Source of the DNA: Tricholoma matsutake
Taxonomy: Eukaryota > Basidiomycota > Agaricomycetes > Agaricales > Tricholomataceae
Direction of reading: 5' to 3'
Assembly: GCA_026075535.2 (NCBI GenBank)
Contig: AP026538.1
Span: 5,084,001-5,148,000, forward strand
Length of the DNA stretch: 64,000 nt
Below, in pieces: positions 44,815 through 57,067 of the stretch. How positions within the stretch are numbered: the first letter of the stretch is position 1; each line of letters begins with the position of its first letter. The position numbers and the translations under genes were made by a program. The notes beneath the pieces are model-generated. The model worked only from the letters and a program-made list of their open reading frames with translations. It was not told where the DNA came from and searched no databases.

Positions 44815-45744
44815 CACAAGGGGGTGGCAGAACGGGAAAAACCGACATCCACTCACCTTTTTTTTTCAAGCCCTCAGTTGACCCCCTCCCCCCCTTCCTG
44901 CCATATATAGTAATTTCCCATCACGTGTATTGATTTTTTCCCCAAGCAATTTCCCAAAAATTTTCATCACCAATGTTCCATACTGCCCAATACTCACCAC
45001 ATTTAGATTGATCCCCACCTCAGTGCCATGGCCAACAATGATTCGTCGGGGACTGCACCCACAGTCATTACAGAAGGAATGGGGCAGTGTTGAGGAGTCG
45101 GGGGTGGTGTTGCGGTCGCTAAGGGATCCAATGACATTGTAAACTTTCTGGGGATGGTGTCATCCATATTGTATAGTATGGTAAATATCAGTAGTAGTTG
45201 AATACCGTCTACTTTATTAGCTGTTGAAATATGAGCCATGAGGAAACTCAGAAGTGCGAGAACAAGCCTCAACAAATTTGCACATTGCACATGCTCACAC
45301 AGCCCCTCGGCTATTAACCTGCAAATTTCATGAGTGGCCACGTGAGTTATAGAAACTCACTCATAGCAAAATGACTGATGGTGTCATTTGTAACATGGTA
45401 TTATTCATTTGGTGCCATGAGAATCTCAGAAGTGCAAGAACAACATCCAAAGTAAATTCATGTTTGACCTTGGTGGGCTCGAGAGGAAAACGGATGAGTG
45501 CTACAACTACCTATATAGACTACACAACAGTAGAAGTACGAAAATAGGCGAGAAAAATATGTGTAACCAAAAAGGGGCATTGCGCATGCTCGCATCATGG
45601 CCTGGTCAATCATGATATTTCAGTGGATGTTTACTTACTATGACAATTTATGATAAAACTGTGTATACCAATACAAACCATATTAGATAGCTATTCTAAG
45701 TACTTTGGGGCCAAATGAAGCCATTCTGCATCATTTAGGTGTAG
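44815..45744. repeat. Dispersed repeat, copy with GGGGGTGGCAGAACGGGAAA head
   Basis: Starts AGGGGGTGGCAGAACGGGAAAAACCGACATCCACTC, T-run, GCCATATATAGTAATTTCCC. The same order occurs at 38494 and 45746. An ATG at 45028 opens only a very short frame. No gene assigned. Confidence 0.5.
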
Positions 45745-46707
45745 GCAAGGGGCTGGTGGAACAGGAAAATAACATATCCACTCAGATTTTTTTTTCAGCG
45801 TCCATTTGAAACCCCCCCTCCTTCTATATATGGTAATTTTTTGTCACGTGTTTATGTTATTCTGAGAATTAGTAATCAAAAAATTGCCCAACGCATTCCA
45901 CACTCCCACACAACTCCCACATGTGTTATCTCTTCTCTTCTCCTGTTCTTCACTCTTACAAAAGCCCTCAAGTCAATTCCCTCAAGATGCCACCATCTTT
46001 TCCAGGTCTTGGGAAGAAAACATGTAACCACAATCGTGCAACTGCCACATCACCCACAAAACCGGTATGGGGCTGTCAAGAGGTGTAGGAACAACGATGG
46101 ATGCAGGGTGGTGACAGCAGCGTGCAGGGAGGCCTGTGGAGGAGGGTACACCCAAGGTAAGCACCAACAACATCCAACCGTCAGCCGACAGTCCCACACT
46201 GAATGTTGAATGTTGTGCACCTTACACCATCATGACAGAGCCAGCTGTGCAAGTCCGTCGCTGCCACAAGAGAATTGGTGGGGATGCTGGTTAGTAATGG
46301 TAGCTTGGAGTGGGGGGGTGCCAATCCGCTTGCTCTTTTTCTGTGTGCGCAGATGCAGAACCGCTTGGGGTCAATGTGACATTTCATGAAGTTAGTTGTG
46401 TCTCGCAGTTCTCATGATATTCTTCAACAAGATCGACAGTCTTGTGCCCTGCTTTCGTGTTGCATATATTGTAGTTGAATATTGAAATTTGAATATAGTT
46501 TGATTAATGTTCAAATAGATAAGTTTATGACAGAGTTATGACTCCCACAAAGTTCCCAAAGTACCATGAGCAGTTATTCTAAATGTTTCATGGCCAAGCG
46601 ATGCCATTCTGCATCATTTACATGTAGGTCATATTTTTTTTTTCAGCCTCCGGCGGTACCCCCCCCTACCCGCGGTTCGGGATTCCTGTTCCGCCACCCC
46701 CTAGTCT
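45745..46707. mobile_element. Possible TIR element of the same dispersed family
   Basis: Left end GGGGCTGGTGGAACAGGAAAATAACATATCCACTC; the right end, read in reverse, is TAGGGGGTGGCGGAACAGGAATCCC (46680-46707). CCATTCTGCATCATTTA occurs just before the left end (45720) and again inside near the right end (46608). An ATG at 45988 opens a short frame that reaches a GTAAGC donor (46157). No transposase recognised. Confidence 0.45.
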
Positions 46708-46759
46708 ACAGTGATTTACTGTAAGTCTGGCCCCACAGACTCATGACATCACGACAAGT

Positions 46760-47045
46760 TAATTTACCTACGCCACTGTTACACACTTCCATGGCGCTGG
46801 CACACCACACACATCACCTACACAGCCACCCTTGCCACTGACACAGCCACCTACAGTGCATAAACAATTCACCAACACCAGACATACCAATGTATGTGTT
46901 ACATTACTACACCACTGTTACACACTTCCACAGTGCCAACACAGCCACATGCATTGCCAACACAACCACCCTTGCCACCGGTGTTAGCATAGCCACCTAT
47001 GGTGCATAAACAACTCACCAACACCAGATAAGGTAGGCATCACCT
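46760..47045 (+). repeat. Minisatellite, about 145-bp unit
   Basis: CCACTGTTACACACTTCCA..GCACAGCCAC..ACCCTTGCCAC..GCATAAACAA-TCACCAACACCAGA in two units (46774 and 46912). Confidence 0.7.
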
Positions 47046-47639
47046 GTTATCAGCACCATTATGTAAGGTGCTTAGTAAGCGGCCAAATGTTGGTTCTGAA
47101 AATTTTTTGAAAAGAAATCAGTGCAAAAGTGCAATTCTGATGAATTCGAGATGATTGAATTTTTTAAGTGTGAAATTTTTATATAATCCCTCTATATATC
47201 ACCAATTGAACCCCATTCTACCTTATCCAGTGCTCCTTAAGCCCTGCTTACTTGTATGATAGGTATTAATAGTTGGTATGGACCATGTAAGGGTTGATCC
47301 CAAGTCACGAGCCATGCTGACTTGTGATGTAAATCCCACATGTTGGTCACATGCACTGGCCAAATGTTGAGAACATAAATTTTTCAGACTTGATATTTTT
47401 GTTCAGAATATGCATAAAACTAGTTTAGAGTCACAAAAGAAAATCTGATTTTGTCATCTCTATTCCTTCACAGAGAAGAAGAATTCTCAAAATATTTTCT
47501 CAGAGTATTGACTATTAGGATCTACTCTGTACTTCCCTGGGCTTAGATGTATTAAAAAGGTGAAGTAGTGGCCATAATAAAGGGCAGCAGATGACAACAT
47601 AATGACATGCTGACACTGGGTGATGCCTACCTTATACCA
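47046..47639. other. Unassigned, AT-rich
   Basis: GGCCAAATGTTG appears at 47080 and 47360 with similar AT-rich context. No gene. Confidence 0.3.
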
Positions 47640-47760
47640 ATGTCGAGTTATGGTCACCCAATGCCACCAACACACTCCCACAGTGCTGACACAGCCACAC
47701 ACATCACCAACACAATCACCCTCGCCACTGGCACAGCCACCAGTGAATATGACAACAACA
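47640..47760 (+). repeat. Third, diverged minisatellite unit
   Basis: CCAATGCCACCAACACACTCCCACAGTGCTGACACAGCCAC..ATCACCCTCGCCACTGGCACAGCCACC resembles the units at 46774 and 46912. Confidence 0.55.
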
Positions 47761-48454
47761 ACCAGCAACATGCATCCTGGCAACAGCACCATACATCCTT
47801 ATTACTCTTCTATCCACATCCAGCAGTGCTGACATTATCCTATTGATGTGGTACCTTCCTATTATGTGACTATGCCCGATGCAGCCTTCCCAAATCACAC
47901 ACTATGCTTGATGCGGCCTTTTACTTACACAGTTGATCTTTTTCTTATATATTACTTATTTTTTATTCCTTAACCTTTGTTCCTACTTCCATGCAATGAA
48001 GGTATGGTAACTTCCTATTCTTTTATTTGTAGTAACTTATGGTTCCTACTTCCATGCAACAAAGATAATTTGATCCTGTCTTTTAGTAAACCTAAGTCTA
48101 GTGTAGGCTGCCAAACTCGGCATCCTTCCACTTTTTTTTTGACACTGACAACTTTCTTCACCTACCGAACCAACCCTGTCTTGGCAACCTTCCACCCTCA
48201 TCCCACTCCTCACCAGGAGCATGAGAAGAAGTTTACAAGATTCTGGCCAACCAGCCGAATTCGAGATACTACCAACCACACAACAAAAGTGCCAGCACAT
48301 CTGCTGATCACTGCCACCATCACCACCAAACACTGATACTGACTTGTCCACCAACGAAAGTACACCAACCATCACAATTAACCATCCCAACTACTGGGCC
48401 ACACCACCTGCTGCTCAAACCAGAATGTGACCCTCCACACAACCCCTTGCCTAA
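47761..48454. other. Upstream flank of Ty3-E
   Basis: GGTTCCTACTTCCATGCAA-GAA repeats near 47978 and 48041. A 5' LTR is expected around here but its ends could not be set. Confidence 0.3.
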
Positions 48455-49210
48455 GTGAAGGTCATGAAGATGAAGGAATGCCCAATGCTCACCACCAGAA
48501 AAGTCACCCCTCTCATCATGCAACTGTGGACCCTCACATGCAAACACTACAAGAAGCATGGTGGGAAGACAGATGATGAAATCATCAGCTACATCACTGA
48601 GGGCATGTTTGAACCTCACCTTGTGGCATGGTACCAAGCTGACCAAACTCGGATTGATGCCCTCTCCCAACTCATCCTGGAGAAGAACTGGGCCCATGAC
48701 ATCCTCAAAACCATCCTCTCCTCATTGCAAGGTGACCAGGTCTTCATTGACTGGAAAATTGAGATTGAGAACCTGAACACCATCCTCGCCACCTCTGCAC
48801 CAGCCAAGGCCCTGACAAAGGCTGAACTCAAAAACCAACTCCAATCCAACCTCCACCCTGACTTGAGACTCAACATCAGTCTCAAGCCTGTCCTGGCCAC
48901 TGAACTTGCCCCCTGGGCCCTTGAGGTAAAGGAACACGATGACCACATGCATGCACCCAAAAACTCATTGATGCCTCCACCACTGCACATGCCACGTGCT
49001 GCAGTGAGAAGAAAGACCTACTTTCTTGACTCACTGACCCACCGGCAAAGAGAAACTCTCCCACTGCCGGCCCCAGCAAAACAAAACAGGTTGAGAAGAA
49101 GCACCTCCCTGCCCTCACACTCAAAGAATGGGCAATCCTTGAAAAACATGCCAGCTGCACACGGTGCCAGAAATTGTATGCTGGCCACAAGAACCCTGAC
49201 TGTCCCATGA
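48455..49210 (+). pseudogene. Ty3-E Gag
   Basis: 251 codons open. MQLWTLTCKHYKKHGGKTDDEIISYITEGMFEPHLVAWYQAD, ILEKNWAHDILKTILSSLQGDQVFIDWKIEIENLNTIL and LHPDLRLNISLKPVLATELAPWALEVKEHDD give a capsid-like helical domain as in fungal Ty3 elements related to marY1 (comparison from memory). A zinc knuckle CTRCQKLYAGHKNPDCPMK-like segment follows in the shifted frame (49160-49215). Start uncertain. Confidence 0.7.
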
Positions 49211-49695
49211 AGGCAGACAACACCTGGCCTGATGCCAAGACATATGTCACACTCACGGCGCTGGCAGCAGCAACAAAGGTGGCAGTGGAGGACAACAAAA
49301 CTGACTTGTATGTTCCTCCCCCTGCTGATGTCCCATTTATTGTATCACACCTATTTTCTACCCTCTATGCCACTGGCCCCCTCATCACCAAATTCCCCAT
49401 TAAAATCTATCCACTGATGGACATTGGTTGCACCTGCACAGTGATTAGCCTTGAACTCTCTGATCATCTTGGCCTCTGATGTTATACTCTCCCTAAAAAG
49501 GAAAATAACATGTTGTCGTTGACCCAGCAGAAAATCAACTGTGAGGAATATGTCAAATTAGAGCTGCAATCAGACCAGGGGATATGGAAATCAGGAGTCC
49601 ACAAGATGAAAGTAAATAAGGGATTATCATTCCCCATTATATTAGGAATGCCATTTCTTTCATCAGAACAGATCGTGATTGATACCCATGAGTGA
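49174..49695 (+). pseudogene. Ty3-E protease region
   Basis: Frame with YVPPPADVPFIVSHLFSTLYATGPLITKFPIKIYPLMDIGCTCTVISLELSDHLGL: an aspartic protease-like segment in which the triad reads DIG, not DSG or DTG. After a stop, SFPIILGMPFLSSEQIVIDTHE supplies the ILG partner motif. Confidence 0.7.
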
Positions 49696-49879
49696 ACCGC
49701 CATTGACAAACACTCCAGTTTTGACCTCCTAAATCCACCCTCTTGAACACCCCAGCCCCAGGGCAAACAATGGGTTACACCTCCACCAACACCGAAGAAA
49801 ATTCAGACTCCAAAACCACCCCCACTGGAAAGCTCCAGAGCACCAGAACTTGCTGGATGCCTTCTCCCCGGACCCATCA

Positions 49880-50865
49880 TGGCCACCATGTGAGACTGCA
49901 TTGAAGGCCTAGCATTCCAAGAACTCCTCAAAGAGAAAGATGTGAAAATGAAACTCAAATTCACCAACCGCTTCCCACTTTGTCTCCCTGTTAGCACCAA
50001 AGATATTCCTGGCCACATGTTCCACTGCATCCGACTCAAAGACCCCACCAAGGTCAACAATGGCAAAGGATATGCAGCTCCCAAGAAATACCAAGAACCT
50101 TAGAAGAGACTGCTGGATGACCACCTCAAGGCTGGCCACATTCAGCCATCCTCCTCAGAATTCACCTCACCAGCATTCTGTGTGCTGAAATACATTGCTG
50201 GGGTACCTGACTTAACAGTTGACTCTCGGTGGGTGAACAACTACTGAGCACTCAACAGTAACACTGTATGAGACAACTTCCCCCTACCCCACATAGATGA
50301 TATACTCGCCAACTGTGGGAAGGGGAAAATATTTGGCAAGATGGACATGACAAACTCCTTCCAGACACAAGTACACCCTAATGGCATTCACCTCACCACC
50401 ATAAGAATGCTGTGGGGACTTTATGAGTGGACTGTCATGCCACAAGGTGGATGCAACGCTCCGGCCACACATCAGCACTGAATGACTGATGCACTACAAG
50501 AACTCATTGGCAAGATTTGCCATGTGTATCTTGAGGATGAAAAGCCAGTATCTACTGCAATCAGGCAAAATCCAACCTCTTTGCCACCAAATTATGTTTC
50601 CTCGGTCATATCATCTCAGGGACAGGTATCAAACCTGACCCCTGCAAAACTGACTGAATATGCATCTTGGCCACAACCAATGACTGCCACCAATGTCAGG
50701 GGGTTCCTGGGACTCACCAGATACATTGCCACCTTCCTTCTGGCACTCTCTGAATATACAAGTGTACTCACACCACTCACCACAAAGGAATGTGACTGGG
50801 AATTCCCCCCATGGACCACAGAACACCAGGCCACCTTTGAACACATCAAAGACCTGGTTCTTGGC
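49880..50865 (+). pseudogene. Ty3-E reverse transcriptase
   Basis: Read across stops: YQEP-stop-KRLLDDHLKAGHIQPSSSEFTSPAFCVLKY, FPLPHIDDILANCGKGKIFGKMDMTNSFQTQVHPNGIHLT, MPQGGCNAPATHQH. The active site reads YLED (50526-50537), so YxDD is broken, and sequence just after it is deleted. RGFLGLTRYIATFLLALSEYTSVLTPLTTKECDWEFPPWTTEHQATFEHIKDLVLG then runs into E6. TGA replaces Arg in NY-stop-ALN. Confidence 0.8.
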
Positions 50866-50939
50866 AGTAATTTACACTCCCCCATATGTTCCACATGGAT
50901 CTGTATGGACTATGTGGACTCCGCACGGACTACGCTGAT

Positions 50940-52110
50940 AGGTTGTCTCCTTGGCTCAAAGGCTGATACATCATTCTAAACACATTCTTATCACATCGGC
51001 TAACTTCTACAAGGTCCCAGATGCAGTGCGACCCAGTCTATCAATCGTGATATCATATTGACTGCATCGAAACATCACCAGTGTCATCAATCGTACCAAG
51101 AGACCACATCGCACAACCTTAGGACGATGTCGAAAGCCCCTAAGACCCCTTCTAAATGACCATTGAACATCCCCGATCATCTTCAAACAACCCGCAACCG
51201 TCGTCGACCATCATCGAGCATCATCAATTGATATCAAGAGACTACGAGCAACATTGGGCACTGCATTTGTTATCTACATGGTGGAATACCATGCGCCAGG
51301 AAGTATTCCAACTCGTGCTCAAACCTGCTGATAGTAGGTCAGCCTCGCTCCAAGTCCCTATTGTGCACAGAACCCACTGGATGAATTATTGCGAGACTTA
51401 GCGCAATTTATACACAAAGGACAGTCCCCTTTTAGTTCTATACCCTTTATTACTCTTTCATCATATGATATATATCTTTCTTGTTCGGATTCCAGTCTCC
51501 TTTTTGGCCTTGTGCCTTAACTCATATCTTTTGCCTCATGTTCTACACATGTTTCTCATTCTATTTTAGGAAGTTTCTTTAAAACATATAAAACTCTGTA
51601 GTATCTACTTGGAAATACAAGAAATCATCTTCACCTATCGTCTCATATACAGTTCTAAGCATCCAATCAACCTTCTAAAATTATCTAAGTCTCTACAAGT
51701 TTTCTTGATTGACGAGAAACCTCTGCGATCATTGCGTCCTCAATCCTCCTTTGATCCTCTTGTCGCTAGCACTAGTAACCAGTTCAACACTTCATAGCCA
51801 TTTGCTATACCCTTCATATACTATTGACCTATCAAAAGGTCCTTGGAATTCACACATTGACTATTGACGATAGAACTCGTTCACCATCGATCTCATTGAT
51901 CTTCCTCGATATCGATTGATACTTGATCAGACCACACCAAACACCTTCGGTTCCTATAGCACTACCTTCACGACTAGTACCAACTGGTTATCTTCCCATT
52001 GGTTGGACCACGAACATTCGGAATGACTTGCACCCTTCCTCAGACTCGTTGCAAATATCATTGATTGCCTCATCAGCAGTTTAGGTGGTTTTCCTGGGTT
52101 GAGTATCATC
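50940..52110. mobile_element. Unidentified insertion inside E6, possibly a solo LTR
   Basis: It separates the E6 left TIR from the subterminal GACTC-rich DNA that resumes near 52111. CpG is frequent (CCGTCGTCGACCATCATCGAGC). It has a CATATAAAACTC TATA-like motif near 51588 and no long frame. TGATAGG at one end and ATCATCA at the other would suit an LTR, but no target duplication was found. Confidence 0.4.
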
Positions 52111-52263
52111 AATGTGGAATCTGTATCAGTCCACACAGACTATGCAGAATCCAGGTGAGTCCCTGCAGAATTCATGTTATCAAGTTAATATCTCACGAGT
52201 TCCAAGCTTCTCAGACTGTATGAAAGTCATGAAGTGCCTACCTACAAAATAAGATTGTGCAGA

Positions 52264-52345
52264 CCAAGGATTGAACTTAAGACCTCATGCTAACTTCACA
52301 TAACAAACAAGTATGCTTAACCGGTTGAGCCACAGGAGAATTATT
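52264..52345 (-). other. tRNA-like module, type b (E6 left end)
   Basis: On minus: A box TGGCTCAACCGGTTAAGC (52315-52332), B box AGTTCAATCC (52268-52277). Nearly identical to 16880-16965. Faces outward. Confidence 0.7.
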
Positions 52346-53836
52346 TGTTACTAATATAAAGTTTATTTATGACACTCAAAACTCAAACTCAAACTCAATT
52401 ATTTAAACCCTCTCAAAGGAGGTGCATTGTTACATATTTAAAATCAAATAACATTAACTAAACAGTACTATAATTATATTTTAAACCCCTTGCATTCAAT
52501 GCGAGGGGAAGGCGACAATTATAAATCAAAAAGCAAATCTCCTCGCCCACATAAAATGTGAGTGAGGGGGTATAGAAAACAAAAAACAAACCCTCCCCAT
52601 GCAAAATGCAGGGGAGGGGGTGGCCTGGTGGTGTCTCATTGTGGTGCCTGTCGTCCTGCATGCATTGCCATGGTAAAAGAGATAAGAAAAGAAAAAAAAA
52701 ATACCTACAGCCCAGCGGACATCATTGGCCCTTTTATGTGGCCCCAGCTGCCCTTGGTGCACTGTCCTCAGTGTCATGGTTGGTGCATTGTGGTTGGTGT
52801 GTCTTCCTGGCTGTGTTGTCCTGCTGGGGGTTGTCCTGGGCAGCTTTCATCTGTTGCTGCTGTTGCCATCATGGTCCCCATTGTCCTGCGTGGTTGCTGT
52901 CATTGTGTTATTGTGTCCCTTGGTGCTCCTTGTTGTGCTTCCCACTGTGCATTCCCCTTGTCGTCATTGCCATTCCACCCGCAATCCACCCCCACAAGCA
53001 TCATCAGGTACATCCATCTTCTTCAGATGATGAGTATCTTCTTTTGCACTCCTCCCCCCTTCCCCAAGAACAAAACCCTTTGCCCATGGATGGGTGGTGT
53101 GTCATTGGCCCTGTCATCATTGTCCATCATGGTTGGTGGCTGTACTTTGCATTCTGGGGGTGCTGGTGCTGGTAGGCAGCGGCATCATCATTGTCTTCAC
53201 CTGCACACACTCATGATCCACCCTATGAGCAGAGGCTCACAGGTGTGGGATGGGTGTGTCATCCATTTTAGGGGTCTCCTAGTTTGGAGGGTTAGGGTGG
53301 GTCAGTGACATGGCATGCAAGGAGGGGGTAGGTGGGTGCATACCAGGTGGGTATCCCCCTTCTGGGGTCTCCCAGCATCCCTTTACACTTGCCTAGCCCA
53401 TGTTGACAGCCTCACATCCCATTTGAATGGGGAGGTGGGGTATTGGGTGGCTGTGGGTGCGCGTTGCACATTTTTTGCATTCAGCAGTCATCACTATTAG
53501 TGTACAGCCTAAAAATTAACAAAATACAATGAATTAGTTAATAACAACAAAAAGAAGAAAAAAAAAAACTTATCTATAGCCCAAATGACAGTTGCTGTCA
53601 TTTGGGCCCATGTTCTGTCTACTCGGGCTCATTTGAAGGTGGTGGTGATGGTGGAGTGGGTGTGGGAGCGGTGGTGGTGGGTGTGCACACAGTGGTGGAG
53701 GTGGTAGAGTGGAGGGGGAGGGTGGTGACGTCGATGGTGGTGGTGGTGAGTGATGAGCTGATGATGCAGCTGTGTGCTTTGTCATACAAAGCCAAACAGT
53801 CATATGTAGTTGCATCAATAGTGACAACATACCACT

Positions 53837-53910
53837 GGCTGCATAGTGTAACAGTAATGTGCATCTGTACTTTATTAGTTAACCATGAGGCTACAAGTTC
53901 AAACACCATT
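53837..53910 (+). other. tRNA-like module, type a (E6 right end)
   Basis: Diverged A box GGCTGCATAGTGTAACAG (53837-53854) and B box AGTTCAAACACC (53895-53906), sharing TGTACTTTAT with the E1 and E2 type a modules. Confidence 0.5.
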
Positions 53911-54163
53911 CGTGACATTTTTTTGCTAAGCTCAAATGGTCTGCTTGGATGCATGTGGACTGTCCTTGCTGGTCCGACCTGGTTGATCATGGATGGGGAT
54001 GGACGAAATCCATGGAATCTGTGTTAGTCTGCACAGATCTGTGCAGACTGGCACACCCTGTTGCACAGCTAAAATGGTTTATTGTATGGATTGCAAATCT
54101 GTGTGGAGTCTGTGTAATTCCATGTGGATCCATGCAGAATATATGGGGGAGTGTAAAGACCTT

Positions 54164-54480
54164 GTTCTCGGTGCTGACTGCCTCACCATAATTAATTATG
54201 AAGACAAGGCATTGAACATCTATGTCACCACTGATGCCAGTGACTGCCGAACCGGTGGTGTGTTGAGTTTCAGTGCAACTTGGGAAACTGCAAGACCAGT
54301 CACCTACAACTCCTACCAACTAAACAACACCAAGAAGAATTACCCTGTTCACAAGAAGGAACTCCTTGCCATCATCAAGGCATGTAAGAAATGGAGATCC
54401 TACCTCCTTGGTGCCCATTTTGAGATCTTCACTGACCACCGAACACTCAAATACTTCCAATCACAGAAGGAGATGTCGAG
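54164..54480 (+). pseudogene. Ty3-E RNase H (after E6)
   Basis: Continues the pol frame: INYEDKALNIYVTTDASDCRTGGVLSF, TYNSYQLNNTKKNYPVHKKELLAIIKACKKWRSYLLGAHFEIFTDHRTLKYFQSQKEMSR. The catalytic Asp/Glu residues look intact. The match ends at 54480, where LINE sequence begins. Confidence 0.85.
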
Positions 54481-55513
54481 ATGACAAATGAGATGGTCAA
54501 TGTACATAATCCAAGGGTCAGAGCGAAGGAAAGTATAAGGGCAAGGCAATTCATATGGACCCTCTCAGTGGACATTCCAGAACTAAAAACACTGCTGGCC
54601 CCACAGCTACTAAAACAGCTGAACAAAAAACTGACCAAAGCTGCAAAAATGACAAATGAAGAGTGCAAACTCCATTTGGCAATATGGCTCAAGAATGGAG
54701 GGCTACTCATAGAGGCTGGAGATGACAGATCCACAGCATGGCTCCACAGTGAGGTGAACATCCTGCACATGGAATGCTAGTTGGGCACCTCCATATTACC
54801 AGAAGCTCGCAATTTCAACATCATGGCATATTTCGTCCCACTAACCTTTGACATAACAGAGAAATCACACATAGAGGAGGTAATGGAGTCAAACAGCTTA
54901 TCCAAGGACTCAATCAGTAATGCAGATGGGCTAAGGCCCCTGGATGGTGAAACCCAAACCAGTCAGTAGGTCATATGATCATCATGTTCACAGACCCAGA
55001 TAGTGCAAATAAAGCCATACTCAATGGGCTAGTCATTTGTAACAAAAAGGTATCAGTAACCAAATGCAAAAGAGAACCAATCAGATGCCTCAAGTGCCAG
55101 GGATATAACTGTGTAGCACACAAGTGCATTATCAGCAGAGACATCTGCACTAGGTGTGGAGAAAACCACAGGACCAGCAACTGCAGCACATCAACACTAC
55201 TATGTGTCCCATGTGGAATATGTGGACATGCAAGTAAACTTTCCTCAGGAAATGCACTGAACATGACAAGAGGAACCCAGAGAATCTGCTCCCGTTTTAC
55301 CCTTCTATAGAGACCTGGATGTGGGAAGCAGCCCCACCAAGTAACCAAAGGTTGGCAATCACTGCAGGAGTGACAGACTTCATGCAACCAAACAGGAGAG
55401 GAATGATGCGGCAAACCCAACTAAATTTCCAACCTAGACATGCAGCTCCAAACAAATGGGGACTCGAGCACCAATCCTGGGACAGGCAAGAACCTGACGC
55501 AAACTATGAATAG
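54481..55513 (+). pseudogene. Tad-like LINE ORF1
   Basis: First frame: ESIRARQFIWTLSVDIPELKTLLAPQLLKQLNKKL and ARNFNIMAYFVPLTFDITEKSHIEEVMESNSLSKDSI, with one stop near 54778. A shift near 54970 leads to IIMFTDPDSANKAILNGLVICNKKVSVTKCK (RRM-like) and then zinc knuckles CLKCQGYNCVAHKC, CTRCGENHRTSNC and CVPCGICGHAS. The final frame ends NYE-TAG, overlapping the ORF2 ATG by 8 nt. ORF1 proteins bind LINE RNA. The 5' UTR is missing: the LINE starts directly against Ty3-E RNase H. Confidence 0.8.
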
Positions 55514-57067
55514 TGAGATGAGTGAAGAAACAAAGTTAAGAGTCCTACAAATAAATTTGAATAAATCACTCACTGTGCACCTGGAGCTCATAAATGACTC
55601 ACTAGCGGCACACTGGGACATCATATTAATACAGGAACCATATATCACCTGCTTCAGCAGCATCAGAACACCAAACCACTTCACATCAGTAACTCCCACC
55701 TTGAGGGGAACTTTGGACACACTAGTGTGATCCACAATTTGGGTAAATGCGGCTCTATCCACAAACAATTGGAGAATATTAGACACGCCAGACATGAATG
55801 ACATAGCAGCAATCAAACTAATGGGTGCATATGGCAGACTACAAGTATTCAGTATATACAATGCCTGTGAGAACTCACACTCACTGGCAGTGTTAAAGAG
55901 ATACATGCACAACAACTGGAATAGCCACCAAGGGCCCCAGGACACTCACATACGGTGGGGAGGGGACTTCAATCGACATCACCCAATGTGGGATAGGGAC
56001 CAAGACACACACCTATTCACTTCCGAAGCCCTTGAAGATGCAGGAGAACTGATAGACCTAGTAGCAGAATGCGACATGCACATGACGCTACCAAAGGGCA
56101 TACCAACACTCAAGCACATGGTCTCAAAGTGCTACTCTAGGCCCAACAACATGTTCTGTAATAGCAGTCTTGTGAACCATGTGGTGAAATGCACCATGCC
56201 AACCAGGCAACCAGGCAAAACTGATCACTACCCAATAGCAACAATACTGGAACTAACACAGGAAAGGGCGCTGGCAAAGTCATCCCTAAACTTCAGGGAA
56301 ATGGACTGGGAGGAATTCAATGCTCACCTGGGAAATGAGCTGGTGGTAATCCCAATACTGTCTGAGATCAGAACTGACAAAGACTTGGGCAGGGAAATAG
56401 AACAGCTCACAGCAGCAATTCAGAATACGATCAAAAACAAGGTCCCTGTAAACTTTCCATGCCCCCTATCTAAGAGGTGGTGGACAAAAGACCTGAGGAA
56501 AATGAAAAAGGCAGTCAATAGGTTACACACTGAATCATATAGAAATTGAGCAGTGGACAAACACCCAAGTCACCAAGACCTTCGACAGGCCCACCAAAGA
56601 TATGCAGAGGACATCATTAAAGCCAAGATGGACCACTGGAACGATTATCTAGAAAATGCAGACAGTTCAGACATATGGATGGCAAATAAGTTCATCTCCA
56701 ACCCAATAGGCGATGGAGGACAGTCAAGAATACCCTCACTAAAGGTAAAAAGAGGCAATGGACTACTAAGAGAGGTAAACACAAATGAGGGCAAAGCCAA
56801 GGCTCTTGCAGAGGCCTTCTTCCCACCAAAGCCAATGGGATCAATGGTACCACAGGATTACCCAGACCTGATCCCATTACCACCAACAATCATGGAGGAA
56901 CAGATCTACATGCACATAGTGAAGCTATCCCCATACAAAGCACCGGGACCAGATGACATACCAAACATCGTTCTACAGAAAACAGCCAATCTCATAGTCC
57001 CATACTTACTACCTATATACAGGGTGATACTGAGCCATGGAGTCTACTATCATGAATGGCAGGAATC
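55506..57067 (+). pseudogene. Tad-like LINE ORF2: endonuclease and start of RT
   Basis: Endonuclease (EEP fold): LRVLQINLNKSLTVHLELI, WDIILIQEPYI, WGGDFNRHHPMWD, VAECDMHMTLPKGIPTLKHM and GKTDHYPIATIL, so the catalytic Glu, Asn/Asp and His motifs are present. One stop lies near 55728 and one near 56549. The linker frame (56553 on) reads WNDYLENADSSDIWMANKFISNPIGDG, and RT begins KLSPYKAPGPDDIPNIVLQKTA. The gene is cut at 57067 by the Ty3-D LTR; the rest is outside the window. Confidence 0.88.

Larger units (their letters stand above)
50866..54163 (-). mobile_element. E6: E-family element in Ty3-E pol
   Basis: 3298 bp, of which about 1.17 kb (50940-52110) looks like a later insertion. Ends are AGTAATTTACACTCCCCCATAT and ATATGGGGGAGTGTAAAGACCTT, and the inverted match extends to CATGGATC. 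The target duplication is GTTCTTGGC (50857-50865) and GTTCTCGGT (54164-54172); KDLVLG is thus encoded on both sides. Inside are type b tRNA-like (minus), TCGCATTCAATGCGAGGGG hairpin (52490), CATGCAAAATGCAGGGGAGGGG, reverse introns (52690, 53570), the GATGTGAGG module in reverse (53400-53430), GGT-rich DNA (53640-53750) and type a tRNA-like (plus). Confidence 0.8.
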
